Made by a program: the position numbers and the translations under genes. Source: Ascoidea rubescens DSM 1968 (lineage: Eukaryota > Ascomycota > Saccharomycetes > Ascoideales > Ascoideaceae). From it: a stretch of DNA of 64,000 nt. Of this stretch, positions 35,878 through 45,343 are shown piece by piece. Where the stretch lies: assembly GCF_001661345.1 (NCBI RefSeq), contig NW_017962920.1, positions 556,368 through 620,367 of the forward strand, written 5' to 3'. A model generated the notes under the pieces. That model saw only the letters and a program-made list of their open reading frames with translations. It was not told the DNA's origin and did no database searches. Each line of letters opens with the position of its first letter. Positions within the stretch are counted from its first letter, which is position 1.

Positions 35878-37530
35878 ATGATGCTCACTGATGAAATACC
35901 TAACATCGAAATCAACAAAGACCTATCTCACCAACAAAAAGTCGATAAGGAATACGGTCCTCTAGAATCTGACGAGTTTTTATACTTGTCCCAATACGAC
36001 AATCTGATTGCCTTTGAAAGCCCTCCAATAGAAGAACCCCCCTACTTGACAACTTTTTTAACCTACTTAAACTATCTAATCTTGATCATAATTGGTCATT
36101 TTAAAGATTTCTTTGGTATTCTCCTAACTCCAAACGATTTCTCTGACGTCCTAGAAAAAGATGGCCATGCTCCCTACTACTCCAAATTCGAAAGTTTCTA
36201 CGTTAGAAGATTGAAAACAAGAATCGATGATGGCTTCTCCAGACCAACCGTCGGTGTGCCTGGTCGATACATAACCTGCATCGATAGATACTCCTCAAAC
36301 TACAATAAAACTTTCCAATATACAAACGAAACCACAACCTGCTTAAACCTATCTTCTTACAACTACCTAGGCTTTGCCCAATCTCAAGGCCAATGCACTG
36401 ACTTCTCCCTAGAGGCTCTCAACGCCTATGGCACAGGCTCTGGCGGTCCAAGAAACCAAATTGGTTCAACTGATCTACACCAAAAATGTGAAGCCATTGT
36501 TGCTGATTTCGTGGGCAAAGAAGATGCAATCCTCTTCTCAATGGGTTATGCCACCAACGCCAACCTCTTCACCTCTCTACTAAACCCAAACTGTCTCGTT
36601 CTATCCGATGAACTAAACCACGCCTCCATTAGATTCGGTGTAAGGTTATCTGGTGCAACTGTCAAAACATTTAAACACAACGACATGAAAGATCTAGAAA
36701 ACATCATCAGAGAACAAATCTCCCAAGGCCAACCAAAGATTCACAGACCATGGAAAAAAATCTTAATCGTCGTCGAAGGTATATACTCAATGGAAGGGAC
36801 AATGTGTAATTTGCCCCAACTAATCAACTTGAAGAAAAAATACAAGCTATACTTATTTGTTGATGAAGCTCATTCTATAGGCGCCATAGGCCCCAAAGGT
36901 AGAGGCGTTTGTGATTATTTTAATGTCAACCCAAATGATGTCGACATCCTCATGGGTACCTTAACCAAATCATTTGGTGCTACCGGCGGTTACATTGCTG
37001 CTGATAAACACATCATCGATAGATTAAGAATCGATATAATGACTTGTTCCTATGCTGAATCAATTGCTTCACCTATTTTAGCCCAAATCATTTCCTCCTT
37101 GAAAACAATCACCGGCGAAATTAACCCAGGCGAAGGTGAAGAAAGACTACGAAGAATTGCCTTCAATTCAAGATACTTGCGTTTCGGTCTAAGAAAACTA
37201 GGCTTCATTGTCTATGGAATGGACGACTCTCCCATTATCCCCCTTCTATTATATATCCCAAATAAAATGCCTGCTATAACAAGATCTCTATACAAAAGAG
37301 GTATAGCTGTTGTTATTGTCAGTTATCCTGCTACCCCCATCATCGCCTCAAGAGTTCGTTTCTGTGTATCAAGCTCTCTAACAAAATCTGATCTAGATCG
37401 TATCTTAAGTGAAATGGACTACTTTGGTGATAAATACTACATTAAATATGCTAAAGGCAAACATAACGACGAACCATTTGACGATAAGCCAAATGCAACT
37501 CTAACAATGTTTGATAAATCAACATACTAA
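35878..37530 (+). CDS. LCB2: Serine palmitoyltransferase catalytic subunit
   Basis: A 550-residue ER enzyme that, with Lcb1, condenses serine and palmitoyl-CoA, the first step of sphingolipid synthesis. It is a type I-fold PLP enzyme of the alpha-oxoamine synthase family. A membrane helix lies at about 60-77 (FLTYLNYLILIIIG), followed by KFESFYVRRLKTRIDD. LSSYNYLGFAQ and SGGPRNQIGSTDLH form the substrate region, ELNHASIR and VDEAHSIG (D329, H332) contact PLP, and GTLTKSFGATGGY holds the Schiff-base lysine K364. It matches S. cerevisiae Lcb2 over nearly the entire length (561). Codon use is less AT-biased than in its neighbours, as expected for a well-expressed gene. It starts with two adjacent Met codons; either may be used. 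Confidence 0.98.
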   Translation: MMLTDEIPNIEINKDLSHQQKVDKEYGPLESDEFLYLSQYDNLIAFESPPIEEPPYLTTFLTYLNYLILIIIGHFKDFFGILLTPNDFSDVLEKDGHAPYYSKFESFYVRRLKTRIDDGFSRPTVGVPGRYITCIDRYSSNYNKTFQYTNETTTCLNLSSYNYLGFAQSQGQCTDFSLEALNAYGTGSGGPRNQIGSTDLHQKCEAIVADFVGKEDAILFSMGYATNANLFTSLLNPNCLVLSDELNHASIRFGVRLSGATVKTFKHNDMKDLENIIREQISQGQPKIHRPWKKILIVVEGIYSMEGTMCNLPQLINLKKKYKLYLFVDEAHSIGAIGPKGRGVCDYFNVNPNDVDILMGTLTKSFGATGGYIAADKHIIDRLRIDIMTCSYAESIASPILAQIISSLKTITGEINPGEGEERLRRIAFNSRYLRFGLRKLGFIVYGMDDSPIIPLLLYIPNKMPAITRSLYKRGIAVVIVSYPATPIIASRVRFCVSSSLTKSDLDRILSEMDYFGDKYYIKYAKGKHNDEPFDDKPNATLTMFDKSTY

Positions 37531-37820
37531 TTCACACTCTACCACCTGTCTAATAATAATCTGGCAATTATAGTATTCTCTTTAAATTAATAATAATAAT
37601 AATAATTTACATTTTGTCTTTTTTTGGTTTTACAAAATTCTATACAGTTCATTCCATTTTATATGGATGTGTTTAATTTTTAATATCTATTTTCTTTTTT
37701 TTCTTTTTTTTTCAATGCTTTTACTTCTACAATACTAATCTAATAAATCAGAATTTGAATTCAAACTATAAAACTACATAAATAAAGACATAGGCTTACC
37801 AGAAATTTTGTTCAAAAGCA

Positions 37821-40800
37821 TCAATTACCTTTTGTTTTTTGTTCTTTTGGAGCGAGCTCAAATAGTATCATATCATTCGATGAACTTTCATATTTACTTG
37901 CACAAAATTGAATATTCTTATTGTTATACGAATTATCATCAATTAAACTGATACTGTCTCCGTAAAAGATTTGCTTCGGTGGCTCCTTCCCAAAATTATT
38001 ATTGATGTCATAAATTTCTATTATAGAACTGGAAAATATTATTAAATAATTTTCAAAAATTTCAGCTTTTGTGCATTTAATGTTAAAAAAATTCACTAAA
38101 TTATCAATATTATTTCCATATCTATCACAAATAATTGCAAACGATTCATAAACCAAAACCAATTCTTCATAATTAAATATTAAAAGAGTAATTGCATTAA
38201 CAAAATTCACTTGATCAAATCTAAAATTATCAATACTATTGATAGTATTATTATTAATATTAATATTATTGTTATAAATGTTATTGAATTTATTGAAATT
38301 TGTTGGAATAATAGTTTTGTCATCGTTTGACGTTAATTTTAATAATTCAAATCCATTATCTAACTGAATAACAAACCTATAATCTTCAAAAACAGTTAAT
38401 CCATAACAGACCCCTGGCAAAACCAATTCTTTAATATCGTGTAATACGGAAACCAAGTCTTTTTTATTATTATTTTGATGTTGATATCCCACAATAAAAG
38501 TGTTTCTATTCCCAGAAAAACTATTAAATTCACTTTTCTTTTTGGATTCTGGATTTTCACCCATCACACCAATTATGTGATTGGTTCCTCCTTGACTTTT
38601 TGAAAAGCTATTATACATTAAAAATACAATTAAATTTCCATTACAAACACCTAGTTTAAATGATAAAACACTTTGAACAGAGAGTAATCTAAAAAAATCT
38701 ATATTTTCATTCTGGTCACCACCTTTTAGAAAATGATGGAAAAATTGATTAATATAACAGTATTTGAGTTTATTTTCGGTTAAAATTACTAAGAGATCAA
38801 ATACTTCCAAGTATTCTATTTGTTTAACGTCTTTAAAATCAGCAATCCTGGGGTAGCTTTTTTGAAGTTTAGTATAAATTCCAGTTGATGTTCCAAATAA
38901 CAAATAATCGGTATTGTTGTATTTAATACAAACTCTACAAAAAACTTTTCCGATATTTGTTTCTAATAACTCATTTTTAAGATTTTTGGGATGACTGATA
39001 ACACTTGATATTAAATTATAATCATACAAGTTAATACCCTTATGACCGTTGAGATGTTTTTCAGTATTATTTAATTTTCCTGATAGAATTTTTTTTAATT
39101 GAATTTGTCTATTATTTTTCAAAATTACCAATGGATTTAATGTAAAAATTTCATCTTTAGATTTAGAGTTCATATACTCCGATTTAACTTTTTTAAATGG
39201 TGCAAGTAAATCTTTTGATGAATTTTTAATAAAATAATAATTAGTTGAGTTTTGTTTTGATAAATTGGTAATTGCAATAATTTTTCCAGGTTCTCCGGCT
39301 AAAGTAGAATCGTTTATAAAAGAATTCGAATCAGGAATCTTAATGATTAAATAATCCATTGGGATTATGTCTTGAACGATAAATAAAAAACCATTGGTTT
39401 TGAAAATGGATATAATTAAGCAATTTTGAAAAAGAAAAAAAACCCAAAGATTTGATTTGTTTTTGATTCTTCCTTTTTTAGAATTACTTTTATTACCAAC
39501 AGAAAAAGATTTAAGTATTAAATTTGAAGAATTTGTATTGACATTGCCATTATAAAGTTTTTCAAATTTTAAATTTTGTCTTACTAAATTATCAAAATTT
39601 CTTTCTCTACTTTTCATGATAAATTCATTTAAAGATGTTAATAGACTTTTAATCTTGATAAAGTCAATAAAAAGATTATTGTTTTGGTTGTTATAGGTTT
39701 GAAATGATTTAGGATATTCAATACTATTAAAGATACATAAAGTATTGAAAATGAAAGAACGGTAATTGATAAATATAGTATTGAAATCAGCTTCTGATAT
39801 GACATTTTTTTCTTGTAAGGTTTGTTTCCACTTATCAAAGTTTTTGAAAAAAGTAGTTGCATCTAAAATGTTATTATTATTATTATTATTACTGTTATTG
39901 TTATTGTTATTGTTATTGTTATTGTTATTGTTATTGTTATTGTTATTATTGTTGTTGTTGGTATTATTATTGTCATTATTAATGATGATTGATTTTTTTT
40001 CAAAATCTGTGTTTTTTGAGTTATCTTTGATTTGGTTATTTATTTTATCCAAAATTTTATAAAACATTTCAAATTTCGAATAAGTTGAAATGAATTCTGA
40101 CCAATAGGAAGTGGAAAATAAAAAAAAATTAAGGAAAATGGGAATTATTTCTTCGATATTAATGAATATTTCATTAAAAGCTTGTTTTTGGATTATGATA
40201 TTCAATAGGGGAGTTATTAGTTCTTTGGAATAAAAGATTGAGAGTTTTAAAAATGGAACAAAGAAATCTTCATAAAAGTTGTTAATTTTATAAGGGTAAA
40301 AAAAAGTATTTGAGAATTGGGAATGTTTTGTATTGACTAAATACAACAAGTCGTTGCTTGCAGCTTGGAATTGATCGAGAAGATTAAAAACAGAGCACTG
40401 ATATTTGATTAGATCAAAGATGATAGATTGTTGTGAAATAACTGAGGGCTCAATTGATTGAGTGTACTCGGAAGGTATATTCCAAAATGATTCCCAATTT
40501 GTTGAAGATATGATTTTCTCAAAAATGAGATTAGTACCTTTTAAGCTGCCTCTAAGGGGGATATCAAATGTTTCAAATGTTTCAAATTTTTCAAACTCAT
40601 TAAAAGAACTACGGCTAGAAGAATCTTGAGTTTTAATATCAGCTTTAGAAGATGATTTATCAAGGGTAACAAATGAATTTTTAGAACTAAATAGATCCTT
40701 TTGAGGCTCATTGTAGTTGTTATCGTCAGTAGTAAAGGGTTTTAGTTTAGTTGAACTAGAAGAGTTTTGCAGTTTAGAATTTTCCATAAAGATAGGAGGT

Positions 40801-41162
40801 TTGATACCATTTGAACTTATATTGGGAAGCTGATATAAAGCCTGTTGCGAAGACAAATTTGAAGAATTCTGTTTTTTGGTAAATTGTGCAACTTCTAAAA
40901 CAGTTGCAGTAGAACTGTCCAGATCTTCACTGGAGTCAAAGCTGCGAACACTGGGATCAGAGGAGTCTCCTAGGCCCCATCCAACATTTAACACAGAGGA
41001 TTGTGGATCGGGAGCAGCAAAGAGATAGTTACTGTCGATTGGTTTTGGATCAGGATTCGGAGCAGCAACATTTAATTTAGAGCTTGAAGAGGATCTGGAG
41101 TCATATTCATTTTCAAAAGGCAGAGAGGGTGGTGATGAACCCTTCTTTGGAGAAATGGGCAT
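37821..41162 (-). CDS. Second divergent Rho GEF, Rom1/Rom2-like
   Basis: From ATG at 41162 the product has 1113 residues. The frame extends to an ATG at 41285, but that one lies only a few bases from a TATATAA-type element (41,291-41,299), so the internal start MPISPKKGSS is preferred. A Ser-rich N-terminus (about 1-200) precedes WESFWNIPSEYTQSIEPSV and IIFDLIKYQCSVFNLL, matching the pre-DH segment and first DH helix of Rom2. The DH domain is very divergent and interrupted by a polyasparagine run encoded at about 39,870-39,965. A PH-like region (VFFLFQNCLIISIF) and a C-terminal CNH domain follow (YLLFGTSTGIYT, ELVLVYESFAIICDRYGN, FNIKCTKAEIFENYLIIF). The CNH domain is close to that of the gene at 10,928. 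A role in Rho1 activation is inferred; catalytic competence is uncertain. Confidence 0.72.
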   Translation of the reverse strand: MPISPKKGSSPPSLPFENEYDSRSSSSSKLNVAAPNPDPKPIDSNYLFAAPDPQSSVLNVGWGLGDSSDPSVRSFDSSEDLDSSTATVLEVAQFTKKQNSSNLSSQQALYQLPNISSNGIKPPIFMENSKLQNSSSSTKLKPFTTDDNNYNEPQKDLFSSKNSFVTLDKSSSKADIKTQDSSSRSSFNEFEKFETFETFDIPLRGSLKGTNLIFEKIISSTNWESFWNIPSEYTQSIEPSVISQQSIIFDLIKYQCSVFNLLDQFQAASNDLLYLVNTKHSQFSNTFFYPYKINNFYEDFFVPFLKLSIFYSKELITPLLNIIIQKQAFNEIFINIEEIIPIFLNFFLFSTSYWSEFISTYSKFEMFYKILDKINNQIKDNSKNTDFEKKSIIINNDNNNTNNNNNNNNNNNNNNNNNNNNNNSNNNNNNNILDATTFFKNFDKWKQTLQEKNVISEADFNTIFINYRSFIFNTLCIFNSIEYPKSFQTYNNQNNNLFIDFIKIKSLLTSLNEFIMKSRERNFDNLVRQNLKFEKLYNGNVNTNSSNLILKSFSVGNKSNSKKGRIKNKSNLWVFFLFQNCLIISIFKTNGFLFIVQDIIPMDYLIIKIPDSNSFINDSTLAGEPGKIIAITNLSKQNSTNYYFIKNSSKDLLAPFKKVKSEYMNSKSKDEIFTLNPLVILKNNRQIQLKKILSGKLNNTEKHLNGHKGINLYDYNLISSVISHPKNLKNELLETNIGKVFCRVCIKYNNTDYLLFGTSTGIYTKLQKSYPRIADFKDVKQIEYLEVFDLLVILTENKLKYCYINQFFHHFLKGGDQNENIDFFRLLSVQSVLSFKLGVCNGNLIVFLMYNSFSKSQGGTNHIIGVMGENPESKKKSEFNSFSGNRNTFIVGYQHQNNNKKDLVSVLHDIKELVLPGVCYGLTVFEDYRFVIQLDNGFELLKLTSNDDKTIIPTNFNKFNNIYNNNININNNTINSIDNFRFDQVNFVNAITLLIFNYEELVLVYESFAIICDRYGNNIDNLVNFFNIKCTKAEIFENYLIIFSSSIIEIYDINNNFGKEPPKQIFYGDSISLIDDNSYNNKNIQFCASKYESSSNDMILFELAPKEQKTKGN
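39870..39965. repeat. Polyasparagine-encoding TTATTG/TTATTA repeat inside the second Rho GEF
   Basis: About 30 consecutive Asn codons, mostly alternating AAC and AAT, read on the minus strand. They fall within the helical DH region, so the run must loop out of the fold. Confidence 0.85.
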
Positions 41163-41769
41163 TATAAATAGCTGAGAAGTGGACGAAAGAGAAACCGCAA
41201 GGAAATAGATGAGATGAAAATATAAGAACAACAGATCAAAGAGAATAAACATTGATCTGAGTTGGCCAAATAGACGACAAGCCAATGAACTTATATATTC
41301 GAGAAAAGGGATCTAGAGAAAAAATGACTGCTCTTCCACAACTCACTTTAACAGCTATGTTGGTTTTTTTTTCGAAGAAGGAGCTGGCATTATTTTGAAG
41401 ATCTGCGCCGTTGGTTGGAGGAGGCGTCAGACCTTTGCTCCAGTCTTTTTTTGGCAGCACACGCAGCTGATTCGGGTCGCGTGCACCACCAACAGCTGGA
41501 GAGCCTCGTATTTGGGAAGCAGCGCAGGACCCAGCGTTGTGTCTCAGAAATGTAGTAGTCAAGTCAGGGTAAAGCTGCAGGTATATGCTTGTCCTTTTAG
41601 CACAGACTTTTATCTGGACCTGCGGCTTGGTACGGAGATAGCCGTGCGCCGAAACTTTGTTGTTCGTGTGCGTCTTACGTCCGCCGTTCACGGTACAGGT
41701 ACAAACAGCTGTTCGTGATCAAAGTGTTCGGAATATGCATTGTTTGTTTCAATTATCTTTCATACTATT
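41163..41769. promoter_or_regulatory. Promoter of the second Rho GEF and PUF6 3' flank
   Basis: A 607-bp same-strand gap. The part next to the Rho GEF carries TATATAA at 41,291-41,299. A GC-rich island spans about 41,395-41,700. Short frames on both strands across the island have no family resemblance. Confidence 0.5.
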
Positions 41770-44004
41770 CTATTTCAACAATTTATATAGCGATTGTGCT
41801 CCTTTATTTTTACTATCTGACTCGCTGATCTTCTTGATCTCTTTCTTCAATCCCTCAACACTCTGCAAGAAATCTTCCATCAACTCATTGCTTCGAGCCA
41901 GCTTGTTTCCAACCAAATTTTCATAGAGCGATAACACTACAAAACTGCCGTCAGACTTGATCCAATTGACCAAACTTTTGTCGTTGCTAAAAATAACTTT
42001 TTCTATGAATTTTCTGCAAAATTCAATATTATCAAACTCCTTGATTTTCTCGATTTTCTTCTCTTTGAAATTAAAGTGTCCACCACTAATCAATAGTTTT
42101 AAAAAACGCACCGAAAATTTATTTTCCTTAACAAAGTCCAAGTTATCCGAAAATTTTAGTAAAATTGAATCAATCAACTGATCTTTTGCCTCTTTGACAT
42201 CCTTACCATCACTCTTTATTGGCGATAAGATTAACTCGGATATCAATTGGATACCAATATTTTCATTGAAGATTAGTTCAAAATCATTGTAAATTATCTC
42301 ATATAATCTCAATTCAATTTTTTTGAAAATCTCTTTCCGAATCGATTCCTGGGGTTTTTTACTGTTTTTCAACTCTTCCTTAGATATTTTAATATACTTA
42401 TCCAATTCCTTTTTAAACGATGGTGGAAAATATCTTGAATTGAATCCATTGCAAATTAAATACAATAATGATTTTCTGCCATTCTTATCAAGCAAAACAT
42501 CTTTATCAATATTGTCTTTATTGACTAAATTTTTACAAATTAAATTTGTATCATCAACCGTACAAAATATTAAAATCCCAATTAAATATCCATATTCATT
42601 TGTTATCAATTTCTTAAAGTGTGATTTAAGATTCTTAATAATTTTCTTTTTATTTTTATTATTACTATGTGAAATCAAGATTTTACACGACTCACATCCT
42701 TCTCTAGTATGAATCAACTCGGCTATTTGATCATTAACAATCTCTAATAATTCCTCAATCTCTTTTTGATTTGCAATCTTAAGATACTCTAATATAATCC
42801 CATGTACAATTTGAAATCCAGTAGAACCCTTATCGATAGCAGAACTAATTATTTTAAATAAATTTTTAGATATCAATATTCTTTTATCTTCGTTTTCAAA
42901 ACAAATTTCTTCAATTGTTTCAATTGTCTTTAAATCTTCTTTCTTATTAAATGCTAATATAGAAAATTGATTCCCATAAAACTCCCTTAATATTTGTCTC
43001 TTTTGCAATGAATTTGAATACAAAACATAAATATCCTCCAATACATATGCACCTTCTTTATGCTTGATTAATTTTTTAAAACTTCCATACAAATTATCAA
43101 TTATAATTTGATTAGAATCTCTTGAACCATAATGCAATAATTTGATCAACAAATATTTCCCATAAGTATTTGTGGACAACTTGTAAAAAAAATTATGACT
43201 ATCCTTATTTTTCTTGTTGGAATTCGATAACTCATTAACAATTTCTAAAATTTGGTCCTTTGAAGAATACTTGATCAATGTTTGGATTATTCTGGATGCA
43301 TCATGCTTTAAAATTAAATCTTCAAGACAATCTTTTGACAAATTCCATATTTCTTCAGAATATTTTTTTTTAAGTTCTTTATTCAATGATGTGCTTCTTA
43401 GTTTTTCCCAAATTATCTTAATTTTTTGAATTTCAACACCAGACTTACGTTTAAGTTTTCTTTCGTTCAATAATTTTTTTTGTTCTAATCTTGCAGCAGC
43501 ATTGCTGGAACTGGAGTTTTCACTATCATCTTTCTTAGGTTTTTTTTTCTCTGGTTCTTCCTCTTCGCTTTCATCATCACCATTATCATCATCATCATCA
43601 TCATCATCTTCTTCTTCTTCTTCTTCTTCTTCTTCTTCTTCTTCTTCTTCTTCTTCTTCTTCTTCGATTTCTTTGTCGTCATTGATTTTTTTACCCGCAA
43701 ATTTTCCATTATCAACATCAAGAGTATCTAATTCATCTTCGCTATCACTTTTCATACTTTGATCATCACTTTCATTCTCATCCTCACTTTTGCTTTCACT
43801 TTCACTTTCTGATTGAATTTTCTTTTTGCTCTCTTTCAAAACGCTTTTCTTTACTTGAGAAACTGAGACCACTTTCTTACTTCGAGCATTATTTCCTTGT
43901 AGCTTTGTGTATTTGGAGCCTTTCAAAGTCTGCTTTTTTTTGGAATCCACCGCATTGCCATTATAAGAACGCTTTATACCCTTGTTGACCATTGCTGTTG
44001 CCAT
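41770..44004 (-). CDS. PUF6: Puf6, nucleolar Pumilio-like RNA-binding protein
   Basis: A 744-residue protein of the Puf6/PUM3 branch. These have an extended set of divergent Pumilio repeats and act in 60S ribosome assembly and in repressing ASH1 mRNA. The N-terminal 200 residues are low in complexity, with basic Lys-rich clusters and a long acidic run (Glu then Asp, encoded by a TCT/ATC repeat at about 43,580-43,665). Repeats start near residue 225 (LSKDCLEDLILKHDASRIIQTLIKY) and include SHNFFYKLSTNTYGKYLLIKLL and IAELIHTREGCESCKILIS. The C-terminal DFLQSVEGLKKEIKK ends the fold. Length and order agree with S. cerevisiae Puf6 (656) allowing for the acidic expansion. Nucleolar location is known for the family. 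Confidence 0.94.
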   Translation of the reverse strand: MATAMVNKGIKRSYNGNAVDSKKKQTLKGSKYTKLQGNNARSKKVVSVSQVKKSVLKESKKKIQSESESESKSEDENESDDQSMKSDSEDELDTLDVDNGKFAGKKINDDKEIEEEEEEEEEEEEEEEEEEEDDDDDDDDNGDDESEEEEPEKKKPKKDDSENSSSSNAAARLEQKKLLNERKLKRKSGVEIQKIKIIWEKLRSTSLNKELKKKYSEEIWNLSKDCLEDLILKHDASRIIQTLIKYSSKDQILEIVNELSNSNKKNKDSHNFFYKLSTNTYGKYLLIKLLHYGSRDSNQIIIDNLYGSFKKLIKHKEGAYVLEDIYVLYSNSLQKRQILREFYGNQFSILAFNKKEDLKTIETIEEICFENEDKRILISKNLFKIISSAIDKGSTGFQIVHGIILEYLKIANQKEIEELLEIVNDQIAELIHTREGCESCKILISHSNNKNKKKIIKNLKSHFKKLITNEYGYLIGILIFCTVDDTNLICKNLVNKDNIDKDVLLDKNGRKSLLYLICNGFNSRYFPPSFKKELDKYIKISKEELKNSKKPQESIRKEIFKKIELRLYEIIYNDFELIFNENIGIQLISELILSPIKSDGKDVKEAKDQLIDSILLKFSDNLDFVKENKFSVRFLKLLISGGHFNFKEKKIEKIKEFDNIEFCRKFIEKVIFSNDKSLVNWIKSDGSFVVLSLYENLVGNKLARSNELMEDFLQSVEGLKKEIKKISESDSKNKGAQSLYKLLK
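43580..43665. repeat. Acidic-run microsatellite (TCT/ATC) within PUF6
   Basis: TTC/TCT and ATC triplets read on the minus strand as about 20 Glu codons followed by about 9 Asp codons. The acidic tract is typical of nucleolar proteins, and the near-pure repeat suggests recent slippage. Confidence 0.9.
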
Positions 44005-44394
44005 TGTTCACTATTCTGCTCTTCTTCCAGTTCTCTTGGAAATGATCCACAGGAAAAATTCAGCGAAAAAAAAATAAAAATAAAAATAAAAAAATTGAAA
44101 AATCATGTGATGTTCAAGACCGGTTTTCTGGGTGTTTCCGTTTTGGGTACTGGAAGCAAAAGCACCAAAAGCACCAGAAACATCAAAAACAAAAGCAAAA
44201 AGGCATTAAAAACATCAGATTTCACGAAATACAACTGTGATTGATTTGAAGTTTTTGTTTTGTGGTTTCTGTTTTACTGGGCTCTTTCATGAGTTTGCAT
44301 GTCAAAAATGGGCTGGAGAGTTGTAGGAAGGTTGAAGAGGAACCAAATAGCCATTCTCACTACTTGTCATTACTTTCAAGTAAATTTGCTAATA
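44005..44394. promoter_or_regulatory. Divergent promoter between PUF6 and a secreted Asn-rich protein gene
   Basis: The 390-bp gap has an A-rich AAAATAAAAATAAAAATAAA block near 44,070 and repeated AGCACCAAAAGCACCAGAAACATC words at 44,158-44,215. No RNA gene is seen. A longer frame for the next gene begins at 44,299, inside this gap. Confidence 0.45.
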
Positions 44395-45225
44395 ATGAAA
44401 ACAAATTACTGTTTGATATTGCTTATATGCTTGGTGGTCAACTTAAGCATTGGCTTTTGCCTGGGTTTATCCGATCAGGACAATTTTTTTGCTAATGAAA
44501 TCACAGAAAACTCATTTACATATATAATTCCTGAACATGAAAGAATTACAAAACGTTCTCTTAATTTTAATAAAAATCATGGCGGTAATAGAAATAACAA
44601 TATAATATATTATTACACTCCCATATCCATTACATTCTTGGAAAGAAATTACTCAATAAGATACTCGGATTGCTTCTTTAATAAGAAAAATAAACATATA
44701 ATCAGAAATTTTAATAAAGGAGAAAATAATTTTTTTTTACAAATTAATACAAATCACTCACTTGACATCTCAAATATTAATAATTTGAAATGGAGATTTA
44801 ATATTAATCAAAAAAAATATTTAATCAACCCCTCATATAAATTTAAAATTCCAAGTTTAAATCAACTGTCAAATAATAATTATTATAAGATTGATCCGTT
44901 TAGAGGTTTGACGTTTTATTTAAACGGTTTAAAATATTTGTTGGTTAGTTTGAATATAACAACAAATTTAGATTCAAATTCAAGTTATCAAAAGACTTTG
45001 TTGGTTTTAAATCAACTGGATTCAAATATTAATAACAATTTAATCTTACTAAATAATAAAAGGGATTTTAATAGATATTGCAAGAATTATAAAGTTGATG
45101 ATAACAATAATAGTTTTGATGATGAGTATAACATTGAATATAGTAGTAACTATAATAATCCAGTTGATATTTTATATAATATAAATGAGTTCAAATTTCA
45201 TGATATTATGATATCCTATAATTAA
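44395..45225 (+). CDS. Secreted or lumenal Asn-rich protein, unrecognised
   Basis: The preferred start at 44395 gives 276 residues beginning with a classic signal peptide (MKTNYCLILLICLVVNLSIGFC, cleavage expected after about residue 23). The frame could begin at 44299, but that places 32 polar residues before the signal. A KR dibasic site follows in ERITKRSLNF (about residue 56) and may be a Kex2 site. The remaining protein is Asn/Tyr/Leu-rich with several Asn-x-Ser/Thr sequons (NYS, NHS, NIT, NSS) and two Cys residues. There is no C-terminal hydrophobic tail, so no GPI anchor or membrane helix is predicted. I recognise no family. It converges on PEX14 across 118 bp. Confidence 0.65.
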   Translation: MKTNYCLILLICLVVNLSIGFCLGLSDQDNFFANEITENSFTYIIPEHERITKRSLNFNKNHGGNRNNNIIYYYTPISITFLERNYSIRYSDCFFNKKNKHIIRNFNKGENNFFLQINTNHSLDISNINNLKWRFNINQKKYLINPSYKFKIPSLNQLSNNNYYKIDPFRGLTFYLNGLKYLLVSLNITTNLDSNSSYQKTLLVLNQLDSNINNNLILLNNKRDFNRYCKNYKVDDNNNSFDDEYNIEYSSNYNNPVDILYNINEFKFHDIMISYN

Positions 45226-45343
45226 ATGGATAAATAGGTAATTAATTCCTAGATTGAAACTTTCTATTTTTTAAAATTTTTATTGAATAAAATGAAAAAA
45301 TAATTAATTAATTAGTGAAATAATTCAGTTATATATATTTATG

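Noticed and set aside
37821-41285. Long frame of the second Rho GEF starting with a hydrophobic leader
   Set aside because: The upstream ATG lies beside a TATATAA element and its leader would be a membrane segment, foreign to Rom-type GEFs. The start at 41162 is preferred.
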